DNA of 64,000 nucleotides. Source: Lelliottia nimipressuralis (GTDB lineage Bacteria; Pseudomonadota; Gammaproteobacteria; Enterobacterales; Enterobacteriaceae). The stretch covers positions 62,001 through 126,000 of the forward strand of contig NZ_SOMG01000014.1 of NCBI RefSeq assembly GCF_004402045.1. The letters are read 5' to 3'. Positions 30,705 through 40,511 of this stretch are shown in pieces. The stretch's first letter is position 1. The number at the start of each line of letters is the position of its first letter. The position numbers were made by a program, and so were the translations under genes. The notes under the pieces were generated by a model that had not been told where the DNA came from, searched no databases, and saw only the letters and a program-made list of their open reading frames with translations.

Positions 30705-31876
30705 GCGAGGTTGTCATTATTGCAGCCCGCCGCACGGCGACGGGCGCATTTCAGGGCGCGCTTGCGGAGCATTCCGCCTCTGACCTGGGAAGCCGGGTCA
30801 TTCAGGCGCTCCTGAAAGAATCTGGCGTAGAGGCCAGTGATATCTCTCAGGTCATTATGGGACAGGTACTTACTGCGGGCTGTGGTCAGAATCCGGCCCG
30901 GCAGTCGGCCCTGAATGCCGGATTACCGGTAGAAACGCAATGTCTGACAATCAATAAAGTGTGTGGTTCCGGGCTTAAGGCGGTCCATCTAGGTATGCAG
31001 GCGCTTCAGACGGGTGAGGCTGAGTTTGTTATCGCCGGCGGTCAGGAGAGTATGTCCAACGCGCCGCATATCGCCATGACGTCGCGTAGCGGAACGCGGC
31101 TGGGTGATATCACTCTCAAAGATAGCCTGGTTTCTGACGGGCTCTGGGATGCCTTCAATGATTATCATATGGGTATCACCGCTGAGAATGTTGCAACGGA
31201 GTTTGGTATCAGCCGCGAAATGCAGGATGAGTATGCCCTTGTCTCTCACCACAATGCGCTTGAAGCGCAGGCGCGCGGCATTTTTGAGCGCGAAATTGTG
31301 CCGGTTGAGTGGCTGACGCGAAAAGGCGAAACGATTAGCGTGGAGAGGGATGAAGGGCCGCGTGCAACCAGTATTGAAAAATTGACGAAGCTGAGGCCTG
31401 TCTTCCGAAAAGAGGGAACGGTGACGGCGGGAAATGCGTCATCGCTGAATGACGGTGCCGCTGCGGTGCTGCTTTGTACGCGTGATACCGCCGAAGCGCG
31501 TGGCTTGCCGGTTCTGGCTTCGCTGGGCGTGTTTACCAATTCCGGTATCCAGCCGGCATTAATGGGGGCAGCCCCGATTCAAGCCATTGCCGACTGTCTT
31601 TCCCGCTCGGGATGGAAGCCTGAGGATGTCGATCACCTTGAATCCAACGAAGCGTTTGCCGCCCAGGCGCTGGCGGTGATTCAGCTGGCTGGGATTTCCC
31701 CGGATCGTATCAATCCTTACGGCGGGGCCATCGCGCTTGGGCATGCGATAGGCGCATCTGGCTGCCGGATTTTGGTGACGCTGGTTCATTCCCTGGTCCG
31801 TAACGACGGCAAGCGTGGCGTCGCCGCACTGTGCGTAGGCGGTGGGGAAGGCGTCGCGTTGAGCGTTTATCGCTGA
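30701..31876 (+). CDS. Thiolase (acetyl-CoA acetyltransferase type)
   Basis: The 391-residue enzyme has the biosynthetic thiolase motifs: the acyl-accepting cysteine in NKVCGSGLKAV (about residue 88), NEAFAAQ, the GHAIGASGCR histidine motif and the C-terminal cysteine in CVGGGEGVAL. It should join two acyl-CoA units into a beta-ketoacyl-CoA or cleave one. In this operon it could supply the beta-keto substrate for the AfsA-like protein. It is the last gene, overlapping the upstream gene by 4 bp and followed by a terminator. Confidence 0.9.
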   Translation: MSEVVIIAARRTATGAFQGALAEHSASDLGSRVIQALLKESGVEASDISQVIMGQVLTAGCGQNPARQSALNAGLPVETQCLTINKVCGSGLKAVHLGMQALQTGEAEFVIAGGQESMSNAPHIAMTSRSGTRLGDITLKDSLVSDGLWDAFNDYHMGITAENVATEFGISREMQDEYALVSHHNALEAQARGIFEREIVPVEWLTRKGETISVERDEGPRATSIEKLTKLRPVFRKEGTVTAGNASSLNDGAAAVLLCTRDTAEARGLPVLASLGVFTNSGIQPALMGAAPIQAIADCLSRSGWKPEDVDHLESNEAFAAQALAVIQLAGISPDRINPYGGAIALGHAIGASGCRILVTLVHSLVRNDGKRGVAALCVGGGEGVALSVYR

Positions 31877-31896
31877 CGGCTCGGCGTATCCGTAGA

Positions 31897-31930
31897 AATA
31901 AAAAAACCGGGGAAACCCGGTTTTTTTATT
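31897..31930. terminator. Bidirectional terminator
   Basis: AATAAAAAAACCGGG and CCCGGTTTTTTTATT are perfect inverted repeats around GAAA, giving T runs on both strands. It separates the island operon from the convergent aldo/keto reductase gene. Confidence 0.95.
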
Positions 31931-31943
31931 TCATGATGAGGTA

Positions 31944-32942
31944 TCAGGCGTTCACGCCCTTCATACCCTCGGCGGAATAGCGATCGCCTTTGATCGCTAT
32001 CCGGCGATGAAGGTTATTCAATGATTCAATGTCATTCATCTCAAGCACAATGTCGGCAGCTTGCGCATTCTCGGTCAGATAGTTGAGGTGCTTAGTGCCA
32101 GGAATGGGCACAAGCTTATCGTATTGCGCTAACAGCCAGGCAAGGGCAATCTGACCTGCGGTACAGCCGTACTTCGCCGCCAGCGGGTGGATGACATCGA
32201 GCAGTTGGCGATTATGATCGAGGCTGGACTGAACAAAACGTTCGTTATTTCTACGGAAATCACCTTCTGCAAAGTCGCTATTGTTCAGGTATTTTCCCGT
32301 CAGGAAGCCTCTGCCAAGAGGCGAGTAGGGCACCAGACCGATGCCTAACTCTTTCACGACCGGCAGAATGCTTTCCTCGATGTCGCGTGTCCACAGAGAA
32401 TATTCCGTTTGCAGTGCGGTGACTGGATGTACCGCATGGGCCCGTTGCAGCGTTGCAGCCGACACTTCGCAAAGGCCGATGTGGTTGATCTTGCCCTCTT
32501 TAACCAGGGTGCGCAGACAATCCATACTCTCTTCGACCGGTGTGGCGTTACTCAGTCTGTGTAGATAAAAGAGGTCGATTCGCTCCACGCCAAGCCGCTT
32601 GAGGGACTCATTACAGCAGCGGATGATATAGTCAGGCGTATTGTTGATGGTGCGGGCGTAAGACTCGTCAGGCGAGCGGTCGATGCCGCACTTCGTGGCT
32701 ATTTTGAACTGCTCGCGAGTGCTTTTATCCAGCCCGGCAAGAAAATGACCGATTAGTCTTTCATTATGACCACGGCCATATAAATTTGCGGTATCAATAA
32801 ACGTCACGTTCAGATCGATGAGGCTATGCAATACCTGCAGTGAGGCTTTGTCATTAGTCTGGCCATAAAATTCACTCAGACCCATGGCACCATAGCCGAC
32901 AGCACTGACGGTAAGATTTTGAGATAAAGTACGTGTTTTCAT
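31944..32942 (-). CDS. Aldo/keto reductase
   Basis: This 332-residue AKR has the catalytic tetrad Asp50 and Tyr55 (DTANLYG), Lys84 and His128 (FYLHR), and the C-terminal NADPH motif. It reduces carbonyl groups of small molecules; the physiological substrate is unknown. It is convergent to the island operon behind a shared terminator and divergent from nepI. It might provide the ketone reduction step of the pathway, but separate transcription leaves this open. Confidence 0.88.
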   Translation of the reverse strand: MKTRTLSQNLTVSAVGYGAMGLSEFYGQTNDKASLQVLHSLIDLNVTFIDTANLYGRGHNERLIGHFLAGLDKSTREQFKIATKCGIDRSPDESYARTINNTPDYIIRCCNESLKRLGVERIDLFYLHRLSNATPVEESMDCLRTLVKEGKINHIGLCEVSAATLQRAHAVHPVTALQTEYSLWTRDIEESILPVVKELGIGLVPYSPLGRGFLTGKYLNNSDFAEGDFRRNNERFVQSSLDHNRQLLDVIHPLAAKYGCTAGQIALAWLLAQYDKLVPIPGTKHLNYLTENAQAADIVLEMNDIESLNNLHRRIAIKGDRYSAEGMKGVNA

Positions 32943-33149
32943 AGTTTCTCCTTTTCAGACGCTATGATTGTTTCACCTCAAATGTGGATACTGAATTTTC
33001 ATTTTCGTTATGCTGAAAAGGTATCAGTCGACGATGCTCTCCCTCCTGGCCCATTAAAAACGTCAAAAGTTGTCTAAACGTTAAATTCATCACACTTTTG
33101 ATGATAAACTGCGCGACTTTTCCGCACGTTTTTATCTTCAGGTGACGCC

Positions 33150-34340
33150 ATGACAGAACATATCCAGCCTTCGACCAAACCGCAGACCAAAGAGGTTTCT
33201 CGCCCCAACTGGTCGGCGGTTTTCTCTGTGGCATTCTGCGTCGCCTGCCTGATTACTGTTGAGTTTCTGCCGGTGAGCCTGCTGACCCCGATGGCGCAGG
33301 ACCTGGGCATTTCTGAAGGCGTGGCGGGGCAGTCTGTTACCGTCACCGCCTTTGTGGCGATGTTCGCCAGCCTGTTTATCACGCAGGTGATTGGCGCGAT
33401 TGACCGCCGTAAAGTGGTCATTCTTTTTAGCGTCCTGCTGACGCTCTCCTGCCTGCTGGTCTCCTTCGCTGAAAGCTTCACCCTGCTGCTGCTGGGGCGC
33501 GCCTGTCTCGGACTGGGGTTAGGCGGCTTCTGGGCAATGTCCGCCTCGTTGACCATGCGCCTGGTACCCGCGCGTACCGTGCCAAAAGCCCTGTCCGTTA
33601 TCTTTGGCGCGGTCTCCATCGCACTGGTGATCGCCGCGCCGTTAGGCAGTTTCCTCGGCGGGATTATCGGCTGGCGTAACGTCTTTAACGCGGCGGCGGT
33701 GATGGGCCTGCTCTGCATCATTTGGGTTTGGAAAGCGCTGCCGTCGCTGCCGGGCGAAGCGGCGCATCACAAACAGAACATGTTCAGCCTGCTTAAACGC
33801 CCTGGCGTGCTGGCGGGGATGACCGCCATCTTTATGGCCTTTGCCGGGCAGTTTGCCTTCTTCACCTATATCCGTCCGGTGTTTATGACCATGGCGGGCT
33901 TTGACGTGGACGGTCTGACGCTGGTGCTCCTGAGCTTCGGTATCGCCAGCTTTGTCGGCACCTCGCTGTCGTCCCAGTTCCTGAAACGCTCCCTGAAAGT
34001 GGCGCTGGCGGGGGCGCCTCTGGTGCTGGCTGTCAGTGCAGCGGTGCTGGTGCTGTGGGGCAGCGATAAGTGGGTGGCCTCTGCGGTTGCGATTATCTGG
34101 GGCTTTGCCTTTGCGCTGATCCCGGTGGGCTGGTCGACGTGGATCACCCGAACGCTTGCCGATCAGGCCGAAAAAGCCGGGTCGATTCAGGTGGCGGTGA
34201 TCCAGCTGGCGAACACCTGCGGCGCGGCGGTGGGCGGCGTTGCGCTCGACCATCTGGGGCTGACGTCACCGCTGGTGATTTCCGGCACGCTGATGCTGCT
34301 GACGGCGCTGCTGGTGGCGGGGAAGGTTAAGGCGCGTTGA
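33150..34340 (+). CDS. nepI: Purine ribonucleoside exporter NepI
   Basis: The 396-residue MFS efflux protein agrees with NepI (YicM) in length, start ([20 protein letters not shown]) and synteny near yicN, yicL and nlpA. In E. coli it exports inosine, guanosine and related nucleosides. Twelve helices are evident. The ATG follows CAGGTGACGCC. It marks the right-hand edge of the accessory island. Confidence 0.92.
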   Translation: MTEHIQPSTKPQTKEVSRPNWSAVFSVAFCVACLITVEFLPVSLLTPMAQDLGISEGVAGQSVTVTAFVAMFASLFITQVIGAIDRRKVVILFSVLLTLSCLLVSFAESFTLLLLGRACLGLGLGGFWAMSASLTMRLVPARTVPKALSVIFGAVSIALVIAAPLGSFLGGIIGWRNVFNAAAVMGLLCIIWVWKALPSLPGEAAHHKQNMFSLLKRPGVLAGMTAIFMAFAGQFAFFTYIRPVFMTMAGFDVDGLTLVLLSFGIASFVGTSLSSQFLKRSLKVALAGAPLVLAVSAAVLVLWGSDKWVASAVAIIWGFAFALIPVGWSTWITRTLADQAEKAGSIQVAVIQLANTCGAAVGGVALDHLGLTSPLVISGTLMLLTALLVAGKVKAR

Positions 34341-34367
34341 TTGATAAATAGTCACTTCGGCGATATA

Positions 34368-34387
34368 CTTGTACCGTAACTTGTACA
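34368..34387 (+). promoter_or_regulatory. Operator of the YefM/YoeB-type locus
   Basis: Two TTGTAC elements (34369-34374 and 34381-34386), with GTAC cores 12 bp apart, lie just before the antitoxin ribosome-binding site. YefM-type repressors bind paired TGTACA sequences with this spacing, so autoregulation is likely. Confidence 0.7.
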
Positions 34388-34396
34388 GGAGGAAGT

Positions 34397-34669
34397 ATGC
34401 AGGTTGTGACGTTTACCGAAGCGCGAAGCCGACTCAAAGATGTGTTGGACGACGTGAATGACAACGTGGAGACAACCATTATCAGCCGTCGCAACGGTGG
34501 TGATGCGGTAGTGATGTCTCTGCAGCACTACAACTCAATGATGGAAACCATCCATCTGATGAGTTCGCCTGCCAACGCCAGCCGACTGATGGAGTCAATC
34601 GCACAGGCAAGCACGGGAAAAACCACGCAGAGGGATCTGATAGATGACCAGGCTACTGATTTGGACTGA
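34397..34669 (+). CDS. YefM/Phd-family antitoxin
   Basis: The 90-residue antitoxin begins MQVVTFTEARSRLKDVLDDV, the YefM DNA-binding domain, and has an acidic, probably unfolded C-terminal tail (about 60-90) that wraps the toxin. It represses its own operon with the toxin as corepressor. A strong GGAGGAAGT ribosome-binding site precedes it, and it overlaps the toxin gene by 26 bp. The pair sits between nepI and yicL, where E. coli K-12 has no such module. Confidence 0.9.
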   Translation: MQVVTFTEARSRLKDVLDDVNDNVETTIISRRNGGDAVVMSLQHYNSMMETIHLMSSPANASRLMESIAQASTGKTTQRDLIDDQATDLD

Positions 34670-34910
34670 TAACGGCTGGGATGATTACTTGTGGTGGCAG
34701 GAGCAAGATAAGAAAACGCTTCGCAGAATCAATAAATTAATTGAAGATGCGAAGCGTCAACCCTTCGATGGCCTGGGTAAGCCGGAACCGCTTAAAGGCA
34801 ATCTTTCCGGATACTGGTCCCGCCGGATCAACGACACTGACCGTCTGGTTTACGGTGTGTCGGATAGCGCGCTCACCATTCTGATGTGCCGCTATCACTA
34901 TTATTCATAA
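34644..34910 (+). CDS. Txe/YoeB-family mRNA interferase toxin
   Basis: The 88-residue RelE-like toxin is a ribosome-dependent endoribonuclease. Catalytic residues equivalent to YoeB Glu46, Arg65 and His83 are Glu48 (KPEPLKG), Arg67 (DTDRLVY) and His85 (CRYHYYS), so it appears active. It overlaps the antitoxin gene by 26 bp, and its end lies 1 bp from the end of convergent yicL. Confidence 0.92.
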   Translation: MTRLLIWTDNGWDDYLWWQEQDKKTLRRINKLIEDAKRQPFDGLGKPEPLKGNLSGYWSRRINDTDRLVYGVSDSALTILMCRYHYYS

Positions 34911-34911
34911 A

Positions 34912-35817
34912 TCATGCCGATGTCTGAACCCGTCTTCTCGAATCCATCGAAATCAACACCACTGACGACACAATCAGCAGCGTGCCCAGCCAGTCGGGCA
35001 GGGTGAACGCCACGCCCAGCAAAATAACCGACAGTAACGCGCTGCTCAGCGGCTCGGCGCAGCTCAGAATGCTCGCCTTCGGCCCGCCGATCATCTGCGC
35101 GCCTTTCAGATACAGGCTGAACGTCAGCGCCGTGCCGATCACCACCAGATAGAAGAACGCCAGCAGCAGGCTGCCGTCGATCGTAAAAGTGGTGCCGCGT
35201 CCGGCGTAGAACGGCGTCAGCATGCATCCCGCAATTAACATACTCCAGCCGACAATCGGCAGCGTGCCGTAGCGGGCAATCAGCGTTGACGGGTACGTGG
35301 TGTAAAACGCCGCGGCAAAGGCCGAGGCAATGCCGAAGAACAGCGCGGCAGGTGAGATGGAGAGCGAGGTCGGATCGCCGTGGGTGACCAGCAGGAAGGT
35401 ACCGACAAGCGACGTCATGATGGCGGACAGGACAAACACGCCGGGGCGCTTTTTCCGCGCCAGGGCAAACCACGCCACGATGATGGTCGGGGACAGAAAC
35501 TGCAGCACGGTGGCGGTAGCGGCGTTGGATTTTTCAATCGTCAGCAGGAAGGTGAGCTGCACGGTAAGTGCGCCAACCAGCGAGAAAATCAGCAGGCTGA
35601 GGGCGTCTTTGCGATGTCTGATGACCGAGAAAATCTTGTCGCCGTGAACGAAGGATAAGGTCAGCAGGATCACGCCGGTAAACAGCAGGCGAACCATAGT
35701 CAGGTAAGGCGAAGAAATGTGGCTTTTCTCCATGATGTACTGCGCGCAAACGCCTGAACTGCCCCATAAAACGGCGGCGATCAGGACGTTTAGCATCCCT
35801 CTACGTGTGGAACCCAT
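34912..35817 (-). CDS. yicL: EamA-family transporter YicL
   Basis: The 301-residue DMT protein starts [22 protein letters not shown] in part and contains YicL-specific blocks such as [17 protein letters not shown]. It has ten membrane helices in two EamA repeats; the substrate is unknown. ATG 35817 is used because longer in-frame starts run into the adjoining REP element. Gene order near nepI and nlpA agrees with E. coli. Confidence 0.93.
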   Translation of the reverse strand: MGSTRRGMLNVLIAAVLWGSSGVCAQYIMEKSHISSPYLTMVRLLFTGVILLTLSFVHGDKIFSVIRHRKDALSLLIFSLVGALTVQLTFLLTIEKSNAATATVLQFLSPTIIVAWFALARKKRPGVFVLSAIMTSLVGTFLLVTHGDPTSLSISPAALFFGIASAFAAAFYTTYPSTLIARYGTLPIVGWSMLIAGCMLTPFYAGRGTTFTIDGSLLLAFFYLVVIGTALTFSLYLKGAQMIGGPKASILSCAEPLSSALLSVILLGVAFTLPDWLGTLLIVSSVVLISMDSRRRVQTSA

Positions 35818-35864
35818 GTTCTCCCCTGCTATGTTGGTTTTTTTGTAGCATAACATGGGATCTT

Positions 35865-35933
35865 GCCGGGTGGCGCTACGCTTACCCGGCCTACAAAACC
35901 TTGTAGGCCCGTGCAAGCGCAGCGCCGCCGGGC
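35865..35933. repeat. BIME: two inverted REP elements
   Basis: Two REP units (GCCGGGTGGCGCTACGCTTA... and ...TGTAGGCCCGTGCAAGCG) lie between yicL and the end of the porin gene. Confidence 0.82.
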
Positions 35934-35951
35934 GAAACAAACGACGCTCTA

Positions 35952-37331
35952 CTAGAACCACGCCTCCCACATCGCGCCGACGTTGAAGTCGTCCAGCGTT
36001 TCGTCTTTGGTGCCGTTCACGCGCGCGGTGCGTTCGTTATCCACTTTGCCGCCGGTCACGTAGAAGCGCAGCATCGGACGGAACTCCGGCCCCATGGCGA
36101 TAGACATGTTCTGCGACAGGGTCAGCTTCCAGCCTTTGTTATCGCCGCCGTTGTCATAATCAACATGCTGCCAGCCCGCTTCCAGCCAGGTGGAGTGAAC
36201 GTCGTTCCACCAGTGCATCGGGCGCACGATGGCGTTGTAGTTCTTACGGTTATCGGTTTTATCGCGGCTGTTGTCGTAGTCGTGGAAGGCGAGGATGTAC
36301 TCCACCTGCGTGGCCTGGGTGAATTTGTACAGCCCTTCGAAGCTGGCGTAGACCGTGGTCAGATCCTCGGTTTTGTTGAACACGCTGTTGTCCGCGTTAT
36401 CAGAGTAACGGGCGATCACCTTGTTCACGCCGCTGTCATTGGTGTGGCTCAGCACCACGCCGCCCTGCCAGGCGTTCAGACGCTCGTCGCTATCAACGGC
36501 TTTGGAGTCAAAGCCGTAGTTGGCATACAGCTCCATGTCGATGGGGCCGAGCTTCATGCCGTGAATTTTTGAGGTGGCGGCGTAGTTGCCTTTGTCGCCC
36601 GTGCCGGAACCGCCGGTACAGGTGATGCGCGACGGGTTCGCTTCGTCTTCCATCACTTCCGGGCTACAGGATTCCACCGCCGCCACGGTGGCGACGTCAA
36701 ACTGCACGCCGCCGATATCGAAGTTCTTCACCCCGGCGCCCTGGCCGTCGTGGTTCATCCAGAAGTAATCGTTGATGCCCTGCTGCGGACGCTGGTGGAA
36801 GTCACGGCCGGCCCAGAAGTAGGCGTTCGGGTTGGAGGCCATAATGTTGGTCACCCCGGCGTAGGCCTTTTTCAGGTTAACTTCGTCGCCCCAGTGGTCG
36901 ATCATCACGTTGATGTCCCAGATGGCGCCGTTTTCACCCTTAAAGGCTTTGGATAGCTGGAATTCCCCGCCGTTGCCTTCGTTACCGAGACGACCAATGG
37001 CGGACGCGCCGTTATAGGAACCGTCTACCGCTACGTATTTCTGATCGGCCGCCTGGAAGTGCGCTCCGTAGCGGGCGTAGCCGGTAAACTTAATGCCGAA
37101 TGGAATCGCCATATCCGGCGATTGCGCCGCGCTTTGCGGCTCGGTCACCACGTCGGCTTTTTTCGCGACGGCGGCATCCATTTTGGCCTGACGCTCAGCC
37201 AGCGCTTTGTCCACCGCTTTTGCCACAATGGCGTCGATTTGCTCCTGCGTAAATTCTTGTGCGAGCACGGAAATTGGGCAAAGCGCGGCGATAACCGCCA
37301 TGGTTAATGGAAGTTTTTTAATCGTATTCAT
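35952..37331 (-). CDS. LamB-family carbohydrate porin (BglH/ScrY-like)
   Basis: The 459-residue outer-membrane porin has a signal peptide (cleavage near VLA, residue 24), a short helical coiled-coil segment (about 27-60, [19 protein letters not shown]) as in ScrY, then an 18-strand LamB barrel ending in the outer-membrane Phe (MWEAWF). It probably admits the beta-glucosides used by the upstream PTS operon. It is the last gene of that operon, 138 bp after the IIA gene, and may also have its own promoter. Confidence 0.9.
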   Translation of the reverse strand: MNTIKKLPLTMAVIAALCPISVLAQEFTQEQIDAIVAKAVDKALAERQAKMDAAVAKKADVVTEPQSAAQSPDMAIPFGIKFTGYARYGAHFQAADQKYVAVDGSYNGASAIGRLGNEGNGGEFQLSKAFKGENGAIWDINVMIDHWGDEVNLKKAYAGVTNIMASNPNAYFWAGRDFHQRPQQGINDYFWMNHDGQGAGVKNFDIGGVQFDVATVAAVESCSPEVMEDEANPSRITCTGGSGTGDKGNYAATSKIHGMKLGPIDMELYANYGFDSKAVDSDERLNAWQGGVVLSHTNDSGVNKVIARYSDNADNSVFNKTEDLTTVYASFEGLYKFTQATQVEYILAFHDYDNSRDKTDNRKNYNAIVRPMHWWNDVHSTWLEAGWQHVDYDNGGDNKGWKLTLSQNMSIAMGPEFRPMLRFYVTGGKVDNERTARVNGTKDETLDDFNVGAMWEAWF

Positions 37332-37469
37332 GGTTATCTCAATATAGTTTAGTTTTATTCAGACAATAACCATCCCGCTCCGATCTGACAGAATATGTCG
37401 CTATCATCAGAACAAGTGGAATTCTATTTAAGGTACAGAGGTATTACATTAACATTATTTCGCCATAGA

Positions 37470-37775
37470 CTATCTCTGATATAAATGAATAATTTCTTCA
37501 GACAATTCACGCGCTAATAGCGAATTCATTAAATGATCCTGCGCGTGCACCATAATTAAGGTCATCGGCTGGCGGGCTTCACCCGCATCCTGCTCGATCA
37601 GTTTGGTCTGCATCTTGTGCGCCTGGCGCGCGTAGCCATCGGCTTCGCGCAGCAGGCTTTTGGCTTCGTCGATGTTGCCCTGACGCGCAGCGTGCAGTGC
37701 TTCAAAGCACAGGCTGCGCGACTGACCAGCATTGACGATGATTTCCATTACGGCTTCTTCTAAGGCAATCATCAT
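37470..37775 (-). CDS. PTS lactose/cellobiose-type EIIA
   Basis: The 101-residue helical EIIA has the phospho-acceptor His77 in MVHAQDHLMN, the signature of the lactose/cellobiose family. It passes phosphate from HPr to the EIIB of the same operon. Two adjacent ATGs (37775, 37772) are possible starts, after AGAGAAAGAG. It begins 8 bp after the GH1 gene. Confidence 0.93.
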   Translation of the reverse strand: MMIALEEAVMEIIVNAGQSRSLCFEALHAARQGNIDEAKSLLREADGYARQAHKMQTKLIEQDAGEARQPMTLIMVHAQDHLMNSLLARELSEEIIHLYQR

Positions 37776-37783
37776 CTCTTTCT

Positions 37784-39157
37784 CTATATCTCGAAACTAT
37801 TATTCAAAGAGGTGGCAGCAAACCACTCTCCGCTCTTTTTAATGGTGCGCTGCTGCGTCTCTAAATCGAGCTGGATAAATCCGTAGCGATTTTTATACGC
37901 ATTGCACCACGACCAGTTATCTATAAATGTCCACATATGGTAGCCAAGACAATTGCACCCTTCGCTAATACCTTTATGCAGCCAGGTTAAATGCCCGGAA
38001 ATAAACTCGATGCGGTATTGATCGTTTATTTGGCCGTTCTCAATAAAGCGCTGCTCGTTTTCGACGCCCATGCCATTTTCAGAAATAAAGCAGCGTGGGT
38101 TGCCGTAATTATCGCGCAGGTTGACCAGAATATCGTAAATACCCGGCTCGTAGATTTCCCAGCCGCGGTACGGGTTCATCTTGCGGCCCGGCATCTCGTA
38201 GCTATCAAAGAACCACTCTGGCATAAACGGTGCCTGTGGGTTCACCGCGCTGTCGCGACACTTCACGCGACGCGGCTGATAGTAGTTAATGCCGAGCAGG
38301 TCGATTTTCCCTTCCGCAATCAGGAAACCGTCTTCCGGCTTGCAGGCGGGCAGCTGATCGTAGGATTTCAGTAACGCCACCAGGTCGGCCGGATACTCCC
38401 CGCGCAGCACCGGGTCGAGGAAGCTGCGGTTAAACATCAGATCCGCAACGTGCGCCGCTTTCACGTCAGCCGGGTTTTGCGACCGCGGGTAAGACGGGGT
38501 CAGGTTCAGCACGATGCCGATCTCACCCGCGTAATGTCCGGTGCGGTAAGCCTGAACGGCCTTCGCGTGGGCCAACACGGTGTGATACGCCACGGTAGCC
38601 GCCCGACGGAAATCCACCACGTTCGGATAGTGGAAGTCGTAGAGATAACCGCCCTCAACCGGGACAATCGGCTCGTTGAAGGTAAACCAGTGCAGCACGC
38701 GATCGCCAAACAGGTCGAAGCAAATCTGCGCATAGCGGGCGTAAGCGTCCACCACGTCGCGGTTTTCCCAGCCGCCGATTTCCTGCATCGCCATCGGCAT
38801 GTCGAAATGGAACAGGGTGATAAACGGCGTGATGCCCTGTTCATTCAGCTCATCAATGACCTGATTGTAAAAATCGACTGCTTCCGGGTTCACTTCACCG
38901 ATACCGTCGGGGATCAGGCGCGCCCAGCTAATCGAGGTACGAAAGCTGTTGTGGTTCAGCTGCTTTAACAGCTGAATATCCGTTTTCCAGTGCTGATAAA
39001 ACGTGGAGGTCTGCTGCGGCCCCACGCCGTTGTGAAAACGGTTCGGCTCGCGGGCAAACCAGAAATCCCACGTGGTTTCACCCTCTCTTGCCCCTTCCGT
39101 CTGGAGAGCGGAGCTTGCGCTGCCCCACCAGAAGTTATCGGGAAATGCGTATTTCAT
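37784..39157 (-). CDS. 6-phospho-beta-glucosidase (GH1)
   Basis: The 457-residue GH1 enzyme shows the acid/base TFNEP (Glu162) and the nucleophile SENG (Glu360). With a lactose/cellobiose-type PTS beside it, it should hydrolyse phosphorylated beta-glucosides such as cellobiose 6'-phosphate in the cytoplasm. It lies between the IIC and IIA genes, with gaps of 17 and 8 bp. Confidence 0.92.
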   Translation of the reverse strand: MKYAFPDNFWWGSASSALQTEGAREGETTWDFWFAREPNRFHNGVGPQQTSTFYQHWKTDIQLLKQLNHNSFRTSISWARLIPDGIGEVNPEAVDFYNQVIDELNEQGITPFITLFHFDMPMAMQEIGGWENRDVVDAYARYAQICFDLFGDRVLHWFTFNEPIVPVEGGYLYDFHYPNVVDFRRAATVAYHTVLAHAKAVQAYRTGHYAGEIGIVLNLTPSYPRSQNPADVKAAHVADLMFNRSFLDPVLRGEYPADLVALLKSYDQLPACKPEDGFLIAEGKIDLLGINYYQPRRVKCRDSAVNPQAPFMPEWFFDSYEMPGRKMNPYRGWEIYEPGIYDILVNLRDNYGNPRCFISENGMGVENEQRFIENGQINDQYRIEFISGHLTWLHKGISEGCNCLGYHMWTFIDNWSWCNAYKNRYGFIQLDLETQQRTIKKSGEWFAATSLNNSFEI

Positions 39158-39174
39158 GACTCTTCCTCTTTGAC

Positions 39175-40500
39175 TTAATGGCTTGCTGTTTCAGCGGCAC
39201 CGACGGTCGCCTGAGCTTTCTGCTCTTCGTTTTTGATGAGCGTACGCTCATAGGCACGCAGGAACGGCAGGTACATCAACGCTGACATCACCATACACAC
39301 CAGGCACATCACCACCGGGCTTAGCGCCCAGTTGGCAGCCCACGAGGCACCAATCGGTGCGGGGGTGGTCCACGGCGTTAACGACACAACCTGTGCCAGC
39401 CAGCCGAGCTTCGTTGCGCCGTACGCCAGGCAGGCGTTTACCAGCGGAACAAACACGAACGGGATAAACAGCATCGGGTTCATGATGATCGGCGCGCCGA
39501 ACAGAATCGGTTCGTTGATGTTAAAGAAGCTTGGCACAATGCCCATTTTTCCGATGGTACGTAAGTGCGTTGCGCGGCTGCGCAGCAGCAGGAAGGCCAG
39601 CGGCAGAGTAGAGCCCACGCCGCCGATCAGCAGGTAGTGATCCCAGAAGCCCTGCAGGTAGACGTGCGGCAGCGCGGCGCCTGCGGCCAGCGCCGCCTGG
39701 TTTGCCGACAGGTTTGCCATCCAGAACGGGTTCATGATGCCGGTGACAATCAGCGAGCCGTGGATACCGGCGAACCAGAAAATCTGGCACAGCAGCACGG
39801 AGAGCAGAATGGCTGGCAGAGAGTCCGACGCAGAGACCAGCGGCTCCAGCAGGTGCATAATCGCCTGCGGAATAATCATCCCGGTCTGCGCTTCAATGAA
39901 CAGGTTTAGCGGATGCAGAGTGCCGATCACCACAATCACCGGGATCAGGATCTCAAACGAGCGCGCCACGCCGGTCGGCACTTCTTTTGGCAGGCGAATG
40001 GTCACGTTGTTCTGCTTCAGCCACGCGTAAACGCGGGTGGAGTAAATCGCGGTGATCAGTGCGGTGAAAATCCCCTGGCCGGACAGATACTGAGTGGAAA
40101 TCTTACCGTCTGCATACGGTGCGGCCACCAGCAGGAAGGCCATAAAGGCCAGCAGGCCGGACATCACCGGGTCGAGGTTAAACTGACGCCCCAGGCTTGC
40201 CCCAATCCCCACCGAAATGAAGAAGGTCATCACGCCCATGCTGAGGTTAAACGGCAGCATCAGCTGCTCGCGGTAGGTCTGGGAGAAATCCAGCCAGCCG
40301 CGGGCAAAGCTGTTGGTGGTATCCGCCGAGAACGGCGGAAAGATAAACACCAGCATAAACGAGCCGATGATCATAAACGGCAGCGCGGCGGTAAAGCCGT
40401 CGCGGATTGCAATCACATACTTTTGCTGTCCAAGCTTTGCGGCCAGCGGGGTAATTGACTGCTCAATCACCGCGACCATTGATTGATATAACGAACTCAT
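39175..40500 (-). CDS. PTS cellobiose-type EIIC permease
   Basis: This 441-residue EIIC of the lactose/N,N'-diacetylchitobiose family (CelB/ChbC type) has about ten membrane segments and typical blocks such as PFMIIGSFMLVF and the FNINEPILFGAPIIMNP region near 310-330 that contacts sugar. It transports a beta-glucoside with phosphorylation by EIIB. It follows the IIB gene by 11 bp. Confidence 0.93.
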   Translation of the reverse strand: MSSLYQSMVAVIEQSITPLAAKLGQQKYVIAIRDGFTAALPFMIIGSFMLVFIFPPFSADTTNSFARGWLDFSQTYREQLMLPFNLSMGVMTFFISVGIGASLGRQFNLDPVMSGLLAFMAFLLVAAPYADGKISTQYLSGQGIFTALITAIYSTRVYAWLKQNNVTIRLPKEVPTGVARSFEILIPVIVVIGTLHPLNLFIEAQTGMIIPQAIMHLLEPLVSASDSLPAILLSVLLCQIFWFAGIHGSLIVTGIMNPFWMANLSANQAALAAGAALPHVYLQGFWDHYLLIGGVGSTLPLAFLLLRSRATHLRTIGKMGIVPSFFNINEPILFGAPIIMNPMLFIPFVFVPLVNACLAYGATKLGWLAQVVSLTPWTTPAPIGASWAANWALSPVVMCLVCMVMSALMYLPFLRAYERTLIKNEEQKAQATVGAAETASH

Positions 40501-40511
40501 GTGAACACCTT

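Noticed and set aside
32943..33149. Purine riboswitch or PurR box in the nepI leader
   Set aside because: The leader shows no conserved purine-riboswitch core, and the GCACGTTT stretch is too far from the PurR consensus.
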